A stretch of DNA of 64,000 nt. Origin: Chrysomallon squamiferum (taxonomy: Eukaryota; Mollusca; Gastropoda; Neomphalida; Peltospiridae). The notes below the pieces were generated by a model. That model ran no database searches. It was not told the origin of the DNA and saw only the letters and a list, made by a program, of their open reading frames with translations. Below, piece by piece: positions 50,615 through 63,927 of the stretch (the stretch's first letter is position 1; every line of letters begins with the position of its first letter). The stretch spans positions 284,943 to 348,942 of the forward strand of contig CM022672.1 in the NCBI GenBank assembly GCA_012295275.1. Reading direction: 5' to 3'. The position numbers were made by a program, and so were the translations under genes.

Positions 50615-53600
50615 TCACTGTGAATCATCTGGTGGTTCCTCCTGTACAGCAGACAGTATTTTTAAACGAGGTTTTGCAACAGGACATGACTTTGATGTGA
50701 AAACTGAAAAATCAATTCAAAACAGAAACAATGTATAACAAACTGCAGTCAGTAACAATAATAACTGATCTCTTTTGTTTTTTTAAATGTGAAAGCAGTT
50801 GTAAAGTATGCAAATAATGTCAAAAGTATTTTATTTCTTGTTTTTTTTGTAAATTATATATAATTTATTTATCTAAAATTATTTTTATTTATTATTTTTC
50901 TGAATCTTTATGAGTAATTCTGGTATCTTAGCAAGTCTTACCAGTATCATCATCTTTGATGCTGACATTGCTGTTGCTGCTGCCATCTCCATCACCGCGA
51001 ATTTTTCTGAACGCTGCCGTCAACTCTGATGATTCATGCTCTTTTTCAATAGGAGCCAGAAGATCTGGATCACTTCTTGTTCGCTTCATTTTGTTCTGAA
51101 TGAATGAATGAATGAATGAATGAATTATTGAACCTCTAGATAAAGATAACAGAAGAGGAGAGATCTACCTTTATGACACTAGTTGTTCATTCTGAATTAG
51201 CAGCAATGTACTGTTTCAATCCACCTTCCCATAGATAGGGAAAGACTAATTATGATTACACACAGGACACTGACTGCAGTCAGATGCAGAGTTTGTCACT
51301 AACCAAAGATGAGAACTTGTGTGTGAAAAACAAACGACAGGATGTGAACTAGAACAGTAAATGTTACACAACTGTGACATACAAATATTTAAAAACAAAA
51401 AGCAATTCTGCTTTCTCTTGGTGAAGTAACAAATAAAAGTCTGTGTTGTACCAGAATGGTGTGAAGTTCCTCCATAGCGCCACATTCTTTACTCTGGTCA
51501 CTTTTCTGAAAATAAACATAACTATTTTATACTGTTTGACTATAATAATAATAGTATGTTACGAATATATATTTATTGCTTGTCATATAAATATTTTTAT
51601 AATTATACCAATCTATATTAAAAAAAAAAATGTATATATTTTATACATAAATTGAAGATATCAATTTGTTTTGACATTAAATAAACTAACACAAATTAGT
51701 ATGTGAAAAATGAGATCAACATTACAAATGTCTAAATGAAACACATACATTAACTTGTGTCGGGCGGAGCACTTTTGTCAGTGGTTTCCCCTCCTTGATT
51801 CTCTTCATCATTTCCTCAAGGGCCTTCGAGTATCCTTCACTGACCTGAGCTCCTCCAACTGCCACTGCAAACACAGAAAAAAAAATACAGAGTATGTATT
51901 ACTAAAACAAAACGTATTCAAAGCTTCACATTTTCAATTTTTTAAATACTAAAGACATCTCTATTTTCAAACCACTAGAGAAATTAATATATATTTTCTG
52001 GTTTTAAACACAGAACAAGTTGACTGACTATAAAGAATAATGTCTAAAATATATTTAACAAAACACTGTTGTTTTGTGCTACATTAATCTCTGCATATTT
52101 CACTTACATGTTTTTTTCACAATTTCTGTTTTTTTCTTCTTCTTCTGAAATCTACCTAGAATTCTGAAATGTATAAAATAAATAAACTGTCATTAAAAAA
52201 ATCAGTTAAATCACATTCAAGCTAATGCTGCAACTGTCAGAGTCATTCAGCAACAGTTTTCAACACTTACCCTATGTTACGCAGACCAGACGACAGAGGG
52301 GGAGGTGGTGGTGGTGGTGGTGGTGGTGGAGGTTTGATTGCATCTTCATACTTTCTTTGAACATCAGCACCTGAAAAATTTCAACTCTTTAAATCAACAT
52401 GTTAAACATTTTCTCTGTACAATGCAATCATCAACATATTTTTATCACCGACATTATAATTTTAATTATGAATGTGATACTACCAGGAAAACAGTTATCT
52501 TCAACTTCTAACTTGTGAATCATATATTATTAAACACTTAACATATCAATATGCTACACTATATTATTGAGATGTTACACCATATTATCAATATGCAACA
52601 TTATATTTATGTTATTATATTAAGTATTATCTAATTATCAACATGTCTCATTATCAGAGTGTAATATTATATTGTAAACATGTGAGGCTAATGTAAAGAT
52701 CAAGTAACACCAGTGTTAGTGCTGTATTACATCTAATTATACATAACTACAAACCATAACAAGAACTAAAACAAAACACTAAAATTAATATAAACTTGTA
52801 GATACACCAAACTAAAATTATATCCCTATAAAAAAATCAACCAACATTTTGTAAAATAAAAAATGAAATGTGGGAAAACTGTGTCTGTAGTGACTGGTAC
52901 AATGTTCTGTATTTACACTGTGTAGTGACTGGCACTGTGTGCTGTATTTATACTGTGTCTGTAATGACTGGCACTGTGTGCTGTATTTACACTGTGTCTG
53001 TAGTGACTGGCACTGTGTGTTGTATTTACACTGTGTCTGTAGTGACTGGCACTGTGTGCTGTATTTACACTGTGTCTGTAGTGACTGGCACTGTGTGCTG
53101 TATTTACACTGTGTCTGTAGTGACTGGCACTGTGTGCTGTATTTACACTGTGTCTGTAGTGACTGGCACTGTGTGCTGTATTTACACTGTGTCTGTAGTG
53201 ACTGGCACTGTGTGCTGTATTTACACTGTCTATAGTGACTGGCACTGTGTGTTGTATTTACACTGTGTCTGTAATGACTGGCACTGTGTGTTGTATTTAC
53301 ACTGTGTCTGTAATGACTGGCACTGTGTGTTGTATTTATACTGTCTATAGTGACTGGCACTGTGTGTTGTATTTACACTGTGTCTATAGTGACTGGCACT
53401 GTGTGTTGTATTTACACTGTGTCTGTAATGACTGGCACTGTGTGTTGTATTTACACTGTCTGTAATGACTGGCACTGTGTGTTGTATTTATACTGTCTAT
53501 AGTGACTGGCACTGTGTGTTGTATTTATACTGTCTATAGTGACTGGCACTGTGTGTTGTATTTATACTGTGTCTGTAATGACTGGCACTGTGTGTTGTAC

Positions 53601-56600
53601 TTACACTGTGTCTGTAGTGACTGGTACTGTGTTTTGTACTTACACTGTGTCTGTAGTGACTGGCACTGTGTGTTGTACTTACACTGTGTCTGTAGTGACT
53701 GGTACTGTGACTCCAGTGAGTTGTACTGTTCTCTCAGTTCTATTAGTTGTTTCTGGAGTTGTTCTCTGTCCTCTGACAGTTCACAATTTTCTTTCTCCAG
53801 TGAGATCAGTTGACTGTTGTCTTTCAGTTCAGCCAGTTCTTCTTCGAGTTGTTTTACCTGTGGTAACAACATTAAGTTACATGCCTAACATGAAACCAAG
53901 TACTACCACTCTGTACTAGACTCAAGGATAAAAACATTTTCTTAAAATTCACTTTTTTCAAACACAGAAAGGAAACTTCCCAGTCAAGAAAAACTAGTCT
54001 TCTAGATATACTTTTTGTTTTTTCTTTGTCTGCAGTGTCATATCAAATGTACTGCTTAAGTCTGCTAAATATGTTAACCAACAAATATATGTTTCTATTC
54101 ATTGACTGTCAATATGCTGTTAACCTACAGCTATATGTTTCTATTAAGAGACTATAAATCTACAGCTAATCTACAGTATGTTAACCTTCAGGTAAGTGTT
54201 TGTATTAAAAGATTGCTAATCTGTGTCAATCTACAATGTGTCTACCTGTTTCTGGTAGTCAATTTTTACTGTTTCCAGGCTGGCTGTCAGATCTTCAACT
54301 TCTGCTAAAGCTTTCATCAATCTGGTGTCTGAGGAAACAGACTGCAGCAACACAGAACTCTGCCTCTTTATGGCTGTGTTTTCTTTGAAGAGCTGAACAG
54401 AATAGAAATATTTATTCACATAACGTATTACAAACTCAGGCAAAGTTTCGTTCTGAAAATAAACACATAACACAGGAAATGTCTGGTTAACTTTAAGATG
54501 AGAAGTATGCTGTGACCAAAACAATGTGAAACATCAATTTTTGGTTATTCAGTAAATACAAATATACAGTCTCACTATTTATGTACTGAATATAGCTTTG
54601 ACAACACTGCTGATGACAAAAATGATCTTACAAGCTGAAGTAGATATAAAAAAGGTGACATTGTTCGAAGCTGATTGTAAGTTATACAGCTGGTCTCTCA
54701 GCAGATGTGTCTCACCTTGGAGGCAAAGTTTTCTGCTTTGTTTCTGCACTCAGCCTCCAGTTCATATTCACTCTTCAGTGCTTCATACTCTTTGAATGCT
54801 GCCTCAGACACTGAAATAAAACTTTATTTAACACCATCTCACTCTGATATCACAACTTTATTAACATCATCTCACACTGATATTAAAACTTTATTATATC
54901 AGAACTTATTTACAACTGGAGCCAGTAAATGATTAAATAATAATAATTATTATTATTATTATTAGTTTTGGTTTTAGTTTTTAAGCAGAACTGGTTTTAA
55001 ATTTAATTTTTTATTGTTATATTTCAATATCTAAATATTCTTAAATGAATTTCATATTTGTTTTCTCAAAATTTTTCAAACAAAACAGTTACATATAAAA
55101 ATAAATTAGTGCAACAAATTATTGGAGCATCAGGTTGAAGTGACAGGATATTAAATAAAAGAACCTTTAGACAGTTGCTGTATTGCCTGTTTGTGCTGGT
55201 GAAGGGAATGCTGTATTTGCTGCAACTCACTCCTGGCAATCTTCTCCTGTAAAACAAAGTGAACTCAATGAAAAATACAATATAAAGCGGTATAAAACAC
55301 AATGTAAAGCAGTAAAAACACAATGTAAAGCAGTAAAAAACACAATGTGAAGCAGTAAAAACATAATGTGAAGCAGTAAAAACAATGTGAAGCAGTATAA
55401 AACATGTAAACCAGTAAAAACACAATGTAAAGCAGTACAAAACAGTATTAAAAGCAAAGTTAAACAGAGTAAAATACAAAACAAAAACAATATTAACAGA
55501 GAGGGGGAAAGGATTAAGAATATTACAAATAGTAGTAGTAGTAACAATAATAAAAATAAGTATAATTTTTTAATTGTCATTAAACATGTTCAGATCAAAA
55601 ACGATAAAACAGAAAATCTTTCTCTATAAATATCACTGGAAGAAAATGTGAACTGAACTTAAAGATAATACAAAACTAATTGTCAAAGATATAAAAAAAA
55701 AACTTATAATGAATATTAATTAACATTATTCTCTCATGTGATGCCACTGGTGTTATCATTTAAAAAATAAAATTAAAAAAAAATAAAACTTTAATGATAA
55801 TATGTGACTTTTTAAAATCATCAAAAAAAAAAAAAATTCTATTCACCTTTTTAATGGCTTGTTTACAGTTGTGTTGTTCTATCAGTAAATCTTCCTGAGC
55901 TTTTTTCAGCTGTGAGTTCAGAGTTGCCTTCTCCTCATTTAGTCCTGTAGTAACATTACACAGCTCAGTTACAACAGTTACATTTCCAGTTGAAATCAAT
56001 GAGTTAACACTGATTTGACTTTTTTTTTTAAAATCATAACACATTTTCATTCAAAAATATATTTTAGTCTGTTGGGTATTTGTGTACAGCTGTTTAGCAA
56101 GAAAACATACTGTTGACCCTTGATTTCATAGATTACTGTGAATGTAAACATTAACCTAAAATTTACCAAAACATTTTATTATCTATAACATCTACAACAT
56201 TAGATTAATATAATATCAGAACAATACACAGACATAATACCAACAGATCAACAGAGACAATTATCATACAGTACACGTAAGGACAATGTGTAGTAGGAAA
56301 ATGAAAATGTAAGCTAAGTTGGGTGAAGTTTCTTAGGTTAGGATTGTTATGGGTGCTTTTGTAAAACTTACTTTTACCTTGATGGATTGTGTAGAACAGC
56401 CTAACAGTACCTAGAGGTAAGGTTTCAAGTGGGAAATGATTGTAATTTCAGATTTTATGATTTTTCCAGATTTTGTCTGGATTTCCAGAAAATTGAGCTC
56501 TGTGAAATCGAGTAAAGCCACATTTCAAAGAGGCTCAGTAATAACTGTAATGTGAATACATAAGAGGAGGTTTTGAGTAGACTCAGTCTGATTAGTAAGT

Positions 56601-59600
56601 TTACAGTTATGTAGTGAGAAGGCATCAATAAAATGGTCACGGTGACTCAGTCTGATGGGTGTTTGTTCCCTTGTTTAGGAAGCATGCTTCTTATGGTAGC
56701 TAAGTTTTGCTCATTCATTTTGTGTAAGAAAGTATTTGGTGAGTTAGTCTGACAATCAGTTTACTCTCTAGAATTAATTACACTTCATTCCAGAGGGTGA
56801 GTCTTTGTTTTAATGCATTTTCTTACTGTAGATTTAAGATCATTTTTTTCTTTTCAGTTTAGAAGTTGATCAGACTGAGCAACAATAAAGACATATGGAC
56901 GATATACACATTTTTAATTTGAAATTAAGAATAACAACGACGTTTAAGTATTCTGAAAATATTAATTTTTACAGAATGTAATCATTGATTCTGTGAAAAA
57001 TTATACTGTTTGAGCAGTTAAAAAACTGTTATTTAATAATTCCCATGCAGATATCTTTTACCTCCATTTCTAGTAAGACCTGTATTTAGCACTGGGCTGT
57101 CATGTTCTGAAGCAATGTGTTTTTTTGTAAATAACTTACTAGTGATTTCATCAGTCTTTTCTTTCAAATATTTCTCATTCACACTGTCCACAACATCGGA
57201 GGTGATAGCAGCATCTGGGATGTCAATAATCTTTGATGATTGGCTTAAAACCATCTGACTTTTCCTTTGTAATATCTTGTACTCTTTTGTAATCTGGAAA
57301 AATAATTACAATTTGTGGAAATCTTATTTAGATAGGTATTTATTAAACAAAATAAATTATATTAAGGTGTAAATAAAAATGAAGCATCCACACACACAGT
57401 TCTCTGTTAAGAAAAAACAAATTATCAATAACAACAATCCAGTAAAATAGGTGTTGTTTTTTTTTTTTTTTTTTTAGTTTATCTTTCTTTTAAACTTTAA
57501 GAGAGAAAATATTTTCACACAAAAAAACACATCAGTTTTAGCCCTATTGGCAAAATGAAAAACTTAACAATGATGAAACTGTTTTTTCAAACCTTGCACC
57601 AAATTAGTAATTATTAGAAATACACGTACATTACTCTATCTAAGTTTGTAAATGATAAATGTTATTTTATAAATAATTTTATATTTCAGAATGAAAAATC
57701 CTGATTCATTCAATTAATATTGTGAACAATTATTTACAAAATTCATCTAAATACTGTATAAAAACAAAGCTGATTACATTATTATGGAAATATTAATAAT
57801 TCAAAAATTTATATCTTGAATGAATGTATGAACAAACACACACACACACACACCACACACACATTATAAAAGAATTCTAATTAGTTGTTTCTAAAAAATT
57901 AATATAAAAACAAATTTGTTGGTCTGTCATGAAAACATAAAAGAGTTAATTTCATAGGCTGCTTTGAAAATGTAAAAAGTAAAGATTAATCTTACACTAG
58001 AAGCATACGACTCTGCCTCCTGTTGACACTGCACCGCCTCCTCATACTTCTCCTTGATACACTCATACTCTACACAGGCTGGTTCCAGTACTACACAAAT
58101 AAAAACAAATACACAGATAATGTGTGGAAATGGCTGGAAAAGATAACAGATGAGTTGATTCAGCAAATCAAACAGTATAGACAGTGTAACAGATGAGTTG
58201 ATTCAGCAAATAAAACAGTATAGTCAGTGTAACAGATGAGTTGATTCAGCAATTCAACTAGTATAGACAGTGTAACAGATGAGTTGATTCAGCAAATCAA
58301 CCAGTATAGTCAGTGTAACAGATGAGTTGATTCAGAAAATCAACCAGTAGACAGTAACAGATGAGTTGATTCAGCAAATAAAACTGTACAGACAGTAACA
58401 GATGAGTTGATTCAGCAAATAAAACTGTACAGACAGTAACAGATGAGTTGATTCAGCAAATCAAACATTTTAAACAGTGTAACAGATAATTTGATTCATG
58501 ATTCAGCAAATCAAACAGTACACAAAGTGTAACATGATTTGATTCAGTTAGGTGCTCCAGTAATGACTGATATTTTAATCAGAATTCATCATAAGTGGTG
58601 AGTTATAAAAGACAAAAGATTTTACAGAAGTGGACAATCAAAACTTTAAAAACAATTTTTGTTTACAGTATTACAACTGATTAAAATGACACAAAACTGA
58701 TTTAAAGAAATAAAAAACTGATTTAAAACAACCATATACATTTTCCTGTTGAAAGATGTTCCTTGTTTAATATTTCCAAAAGTGACAGATTTGTAACTTC
58801 AAACTTTTCCTGTCACTGTTAGTTATGAAATATTTAAACATAAATCATTAAAACACTACGTATGTTCACTTTTCACTTTTTACATACAAAATATGTTATA
58901 TCAATACTGTGACATTTTTATTGATAAAATGTATTTCACAGAAATATCAATAAGTAGTAAAACAGAATTTAACTGATATATTTTTGATTTCATTCAATGT
59001 GTCAACATTTCCTAGCTACATATTATATTTGTGTTGTTAGAAAATTCATCTAACAGGAGACAGGATCATTGCTCCTCAATGCCATTTACTCCTCCAGCCA
59101 CTACTGGTTTATCTGTGGTACGTGCTGCATGTTTGATGAGTACCCTATGAAGTAGGTTTTCTTTCTGATACCATTACACGAGTCACCCTTCATAATAAAT
59201 GAGTGATCTATGATATTTTATCATCACTCAAGAAATAATTCATAATAACAATTAATTTTAAAATTATTTCTGTTAAAATTATTTAATATATGTGTATTGC
59301 TATCAGACAAATTTATTTATGTTGATCATGAAAATAAATCATTTAAATATATATTAATAGACATTACACTCAAGTCTGGCAGACAAGCAAAAACATCTTA
59401 CATTTCTGTACTTCTTTTAATTCTTTCTCTCGTTCTTCAAGTTTCTTCACCAGCAGGTCATACTGAAAACAGTTTAATCAACTTTAACAGTGTGATTACA
59501 AGATTACTAAAACTGCTAAAATTAGCATGTATGTATTACAATACTACTTATATCAGGAGACATTTATAAATGATGACGAAACTGCCTGTTAATGGTGACA

Positions 59601-62152
59601 GTAATGGAACAAAAATGAAATTGTTTACCTGTTCTTCATTTTTCTTATATTTCTCCAACAGCTCTTCATGTTTCTCTACAACTGAAACAGAAAACAAGAA
59701 CATAAAAAAAATTACATTTTTTATTTTTTAAATACTCACCTGGTGTCACTGATTTATCAAATTTGCCAGTATAAAAAATGTTAACTATCTACAATGAAAA
59801 CATATGTAAGATTTATTTAAAATGAAAATATCCAGTAAAACTTTAACAAATACAAATTAAACAAAGTTATTGTTCAAGGGATATTTTAAGCAACAGCAAA
59901 ACAGATTCATCAGTTTTTCATTAAAGTGAGTTGAATAAAGATACATGTAAACATTCTTTACAAGCTTATGTAAATTATATTGTATCAGTATGATCAATAT
60001 TATTTTAGTGAGCAATAAATTAAAACAGGAACAACATGATGAGATTTAAAAAAATAAGAAAATAAATGATTTGTGCTGCTGCATTCTACATGATTTTCAT
60101 TTCAAAAGGAAGTATGTTATTTCCAACCAAATCTTATTATTTGATGACTCAAAGTCACAATTTAAGAATGAAAAGGTTGGATATTTTGGTGGGGTTCTGG
60201 TTTATTTGTTTTTATAAAATACATTCTGTTTACTCAGGTATTCCAATTGCTCTGTTTAGTTTTTGTAAGTTTTTTTTTTTTTTTTTAAATATTCTGTTAC
60301 CTATTTATTCAGTAGATTAACTGTTTTGTTTTAAACATAATGACTGTAACATAGAAACTGAAAATGGTTAAAACAATGTATAGAGGCAATCAGCAACTGC
60401 TACAGTTAATATTCATATACTCCAATACTAGTTCAGTGTCAACAAAATGTTGGAATGAGTCCAATAAACTTTGATTTAAATAAATCACTAAATAAATATT
60501 CTTGATTTTATATAATTTATGACAGATTTAGCTGTTCTATTTGATATCCTTCCCAAATTTGGTAAACTTAAAAAATAAAATGAAAAACAAATCACAGGCA
60601 GACTGATCCTGAGTGATACGACTGTGTGTGTTTCATGTCAAACGTAACCAGTTCATTTTAGCTCTGTATAGGTACGTAACTATTACGATTGTTCACATTT
60701 TTACGTTATTTCAATGTAAATATATTTCTGAATATCTTATGAAAGAACAGCTATTGCTATGCCTGTCTACCTTATTAAATGAAGTCATTATTATCTTTGA
60801 TATTGTTAAGTAGCAGAAGGAGGGTACATTTTGTGTGTGAATAAATGAAACGATACAAGTGATAACAACTGACAAACATCTACATCACACAGTTCTTACA
60901 CAGGCATTATTTAACACAAAGATATAACGGGTATGTAAATATCAAAGGTGAAAACTGAAAATTTGAACAATTTCATCCTACTTTCTTCTGTTATTAACAT
61001 TTACAAAGGCAATTAACAATTAGATCCAATTTACCTAATCTTATAATTGTTGTATCTATTTTTAGCACTTAATCTTGTGTTTTTATAAGGAGTAAATGTC
61101 AGCAGTAATGTATTTCAGTTGAACTTCTTTGATTCTTATACTTAATAATTAGCAGAGTAGCTGCTAGTAATTAAATCGTAACTTGAAATGTGTATGTGTA
61201 GTTTTTCATTTTGTGTGTTCCTGTGTGTGTGTGTATTTTTGTCTGTGTGAGCAGAGATGTGTGTACATATATGCATGTATCTTCTCAGTAAGATAAAATA
61301 CAAATTCAACTTGCTGCTACCATTTTGAAAGAATTACAAACATAAATTATATTAACATTTCTTTGTTTATTTTCTCTCTGTATACATTTCATGTCATCTC
61401 TCAGTCATCATCTAATAACTGGTCCAACAAAGGTCAGAGAGAGGTTCATGAATCTGGATCAGTCAGTTTGAATCAGGTTATGGTATTCACAAATCATTCA
61501 TTCATGTTTTATGATAAAATAATTACTATTTTTCTATTTCTTGTAACTGATTATGAATATAATGTTGAAAAGAAGTAACTCTAATGTATTTAATAATTGA
61601 CACATCTTTGTTCAGTATCCCTTTTGACTGATACATTTAAAAATATATTTCACTTTACTCACCAATGTCAAATATTAAACAATGTTATTTTTTATGATTT
61701 ATTTCTTCTTATTATTATTAATTTAACTTATTTTATTATATATATATATATTTTTTTTTTTTTTTGATAAATATTGTTATTTTTGTATACTGTAATATGC
61801 ATCTTGACGAGGGATAGATAAAGGCTTTCTGTAGGGGGGGGATAATCCAGTAAAATCACCAGTCAGGTGATTTAATTTGTGATGACCCTGCTTCCTAACA
61901 GAATGAATTACAGTCACATTCAACTAGTGTCTAACCTCCAACACTGTGACAAATAGTATTATTTCTGTTAATATGTGAGTCCATCCAATTTTTTTTTTGT
62001 TTTTGTTTCTTTCTTTCCCTTGCCCCTCTTTTTGTAGTTATGACCTCACAGATATACTCAAATTTTACATAAATTCTTGTTCTTGTCCTCATTGTCAAAA
62101 ATCCATGAATCCTCATTTAAGTAAGATTAAATAATAATAACAACATTATTTA

Positions 62153-62183
<31 letters not shown>

Positions 62184-62508
62184 TTAATTTTTTATAAATC
62201 AATACTTGTAATTCTTTTTATCTTTTATTTTACAAAATCACAACAGACGTACAGTTAGGGTTATACAGTGTTCTGCAGTCAGTTGTTACATTTTATTCTG
62301 CACTGTAGCGTGACTGTCAACTGAACCGTGCAGTTATAACCTTATATAAATTATAACCATAAATTACATTTATTCAACTAGATCTCGTTACCAAGTTTAA
62401 AAAACAATAATTAGGCTGCCACTAACCTTTGTAACAGTGACCAGACAACGTTTTAAGAGTTTTCTCCAAAAGCAAACACTTGTCTTTCCAGTTTACTTCG
62501 TCTGACAT
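50615..62508 (-). CDS. SHTN1: Shootin-1-like coiled-coil protein
   Basis: Seventeen exons on the complement: 62427-62508, 59629-59681, 59402-59462, 57996-58090, 57140-57293, 57062-57106 (probable cassette), 55847-55944, 55165-55246, 54716-54810, 54246-54392, 53683-53857, 52271-52370, 52108-52163, 51755-51864, 51452-51505, 50942-51095, 50615-50703; 549 residues with all phases closing (human up to 631). Glu/Lys/Gln-rich coiled coil fills about the first 360 residues and includes RQSSVLLQSVSSDTRLMKAL, matching human KRQSHLLLQSSIPDQQLLKAL. A run of 11 prolines follows, then a basic patch, EEMMKRIKEGKPL (human EEMMDRIKKGVHL) and AMEELHTIL (human AVDELKGIL). Family knowledge: shootin-1 links F-actin retrograde flow to L1-CAM adhesion in growth cones through cortactin. 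The proline run could bind SH3 or profilin partners (inference). Confidence 0.92.
51096..51124 (-). repeat. (ATTC)n forming the acceptor of SHTN1 exon 16
   Basis: On the minus strand a tetranucleotide ATTC run flows straight into ATTCAG|AACAAA, so the microsatellite is the polypyrimidine tract of the exon starting at 51095. Confidence 0.85.
52875..53700. repeat. 39/37-bp minisatellite grown from the SHTN1 exon-11 donor
   Basis: About 21 tandem copies. On the minus strand each reads CAGTCACTACAGACACAGTG then TAAGTAC or TAAATAC. The exon-most copies at 53605-53721 keep perfect GTAAGT donors exactly 39 bp apart (boundaries 53683, 53644, 53605); most others read GTAAAT or lost two bases (37-bp units). 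The unit includes the last residues of the exon (YQSLQTQ). Confidence 0.92.
55285..55455. repeat. 20-bp array beside the SHTN1 exon-8 acceptor
   Basis: About nine copies around aaaacacaatgtaaagcagt. On the minus strand each carries TTTTTACTG, one base from the real acceptor TTTTACAG at 55247-55254. Confidence 0.6.
57062..57106 (-). other. SHTN1: Candidate 45-nt cassette exon of SHTN1
   Basis: Acceptor TTGCTTCAG, 45 nt without stops, donor GGAG|GTAAAA; phase 1 on both sides, so inclusion or skipping preserves the frame. It would add HDSPVLNTGLTRNG in a part of the protein that is poorly conserved. Confidence 0.5.
57838..57866. repeat. (CA)n microsatellite
   Basis: CA units with one interruption in SHTN1 intron 4. 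Confidence 0.9.
58143..58545. repeat. About 43-bp tandem array in SHTN1 intron 3
   Basis: About nine copies around cagatgagttgattcagcaa. It lies about 50 bp from the acceptor of exon 57996-58090 but does not contain the splice site. Confidence 0.9.
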
Positions 62509-63011
62509 CTTTCCTACCTTGCACAGGTCTGCTGTCTGACACAACAGTGCGGTGAATAGGAGGAAACAATGGAAATGAACGTGTCATTATTTTACTTCCT
62601 GCTTGTTGACCAATCAGCGCCACGTAGATATTTCGAGCTTATCTCCCTTACATTGTAAACTTGCGATAGGAAGTTTATTAATAACCGCTGAATAAACCAA
62701 GTAATGGTAACGGAATAAGAAACAGGTCATTTTTTATAATTATAATTCATTTAAAAATATGGTCTCTTGTGAGAAATGTCGGCACGCAAAAACATTACAC
62801 ATTTTTTTGTTCTTTTGTAGACTTATGCCAAACCTCGTCTGTTTAATCATATATGCTGGTATTAGGGAAATACTGACCCTGTTAAACAATGAAAATGTAA
62901 ATAACAGTGGCTATTTTGATAGACGTCGGTCTATGTAGTGAAAAGTAACAACTTAGATTTGAATTTCAGAATCTGATGAAACTATTCCAAAGGCTCCGCA
63001 TTGTCGTCCTG

Positions 63012-63012
63012 G

Positions 63013-63090
<78 letters not shown>
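63012..63090. repeat. Poly-A followed by (GA)n
   Basis: A run of nearly 40 A then about 19 GA units. Confidence 0.95.
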
Positions 63091-63091
<1 letters not shown>

Positions 63092-63478
63092 CCTTTTCTC
63101 ACTGCTTGAAATTGTTGCCAATACAATAAATATTACGCGGCTATGAATAAAATGTCTAAAATATACAGTTACGGGTGCCATTTTTTCAGTACCCCGTTAC
63201 TACAAACAGATGTAAGAAAAATATAACTACAGCGACAAACAATGCCAAACAAAATTACATCATGGACGCACAAACATCTAACTAGTTAACGTCTATTTTC
63301 AGTGATTCTGTCTAAATCAATGAAATTTCAATTTATAAAAAGAAAAATACATTAAAAAAATGCATAACTGTGGTCCCGTTTTAGACAGGTGTCACTGTAC
63401 AAGGATCTTGATTAGTAATATACTGATATAATATAAAAAATAAAACAAAAAATAAAAAAATAAACCTGTATAAAATAA

Positions 63479-63520
<42 letters not shown>

Positions 63521-63879
63521 TTAATTACATTGTAACAGTAAAAGTGCCAAATAATTGTTATTTTATGGACGTCGAAAAAAACCCTGCATTGCACGTAGTA
63601 AAATATATCGTCGATAATGGACAAAAATTAATGTACTTTTATAACTTAATCTGAATGAGGTCATATCTCTGCTGGTGAAATAGTTGAGTTCTCGTTTTGT
63701 TAAGACATTATTTCCAAAAGTTAAACACATTAGAACATATTGTAACACTGAATTTAAACAATGTTTTCAATCGGTCATGACCTTTTTAAAAAAAGAGAGA
63801 AAAGCGCGCGCTTTTTGTGGTGGGGGCGCGATGTATGATATAGACGATGTTCTGTATTTTGTTATGCTCTTAGAATGGG

Positions 63880-63880
<1 letters not shown>

Positions 63881-63925
<45 letters not shown>
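63881..63925. repeat. (GT)n microsatellite
   Basis: About 22 perfect GT units near the window end. Confidence 0.95.

Positions 63926-63927
<2 letters not shown>

Noticed and set aside
52818-53360. Long open frames (up to 180 codons) on both strands within the 39/37-bp repeat
   Set aside because: They arise because the unit lacks stops; only the exon-proximal copies adjoin the real SHTN1 exon. Not an independent gene.
57030-57140. Read-through of SHTN1 exon 5 past 57140 to an in-frame stop as the normal protein end
   Set aside because: The later exons match shootin-1 and all phases close, so the read-through frame is intronic at most.
59041-59200. Slightly GC-richer segment in SHTN1 intron 2, considered as a SINE
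   Set aside because: No A/B box, tail or flanking duplication that I could support.
61363-61578. 71-codon plus-strand open frame within SHTN1 intron 1
   Set aside because: No domain, splice partner or homology recognised.
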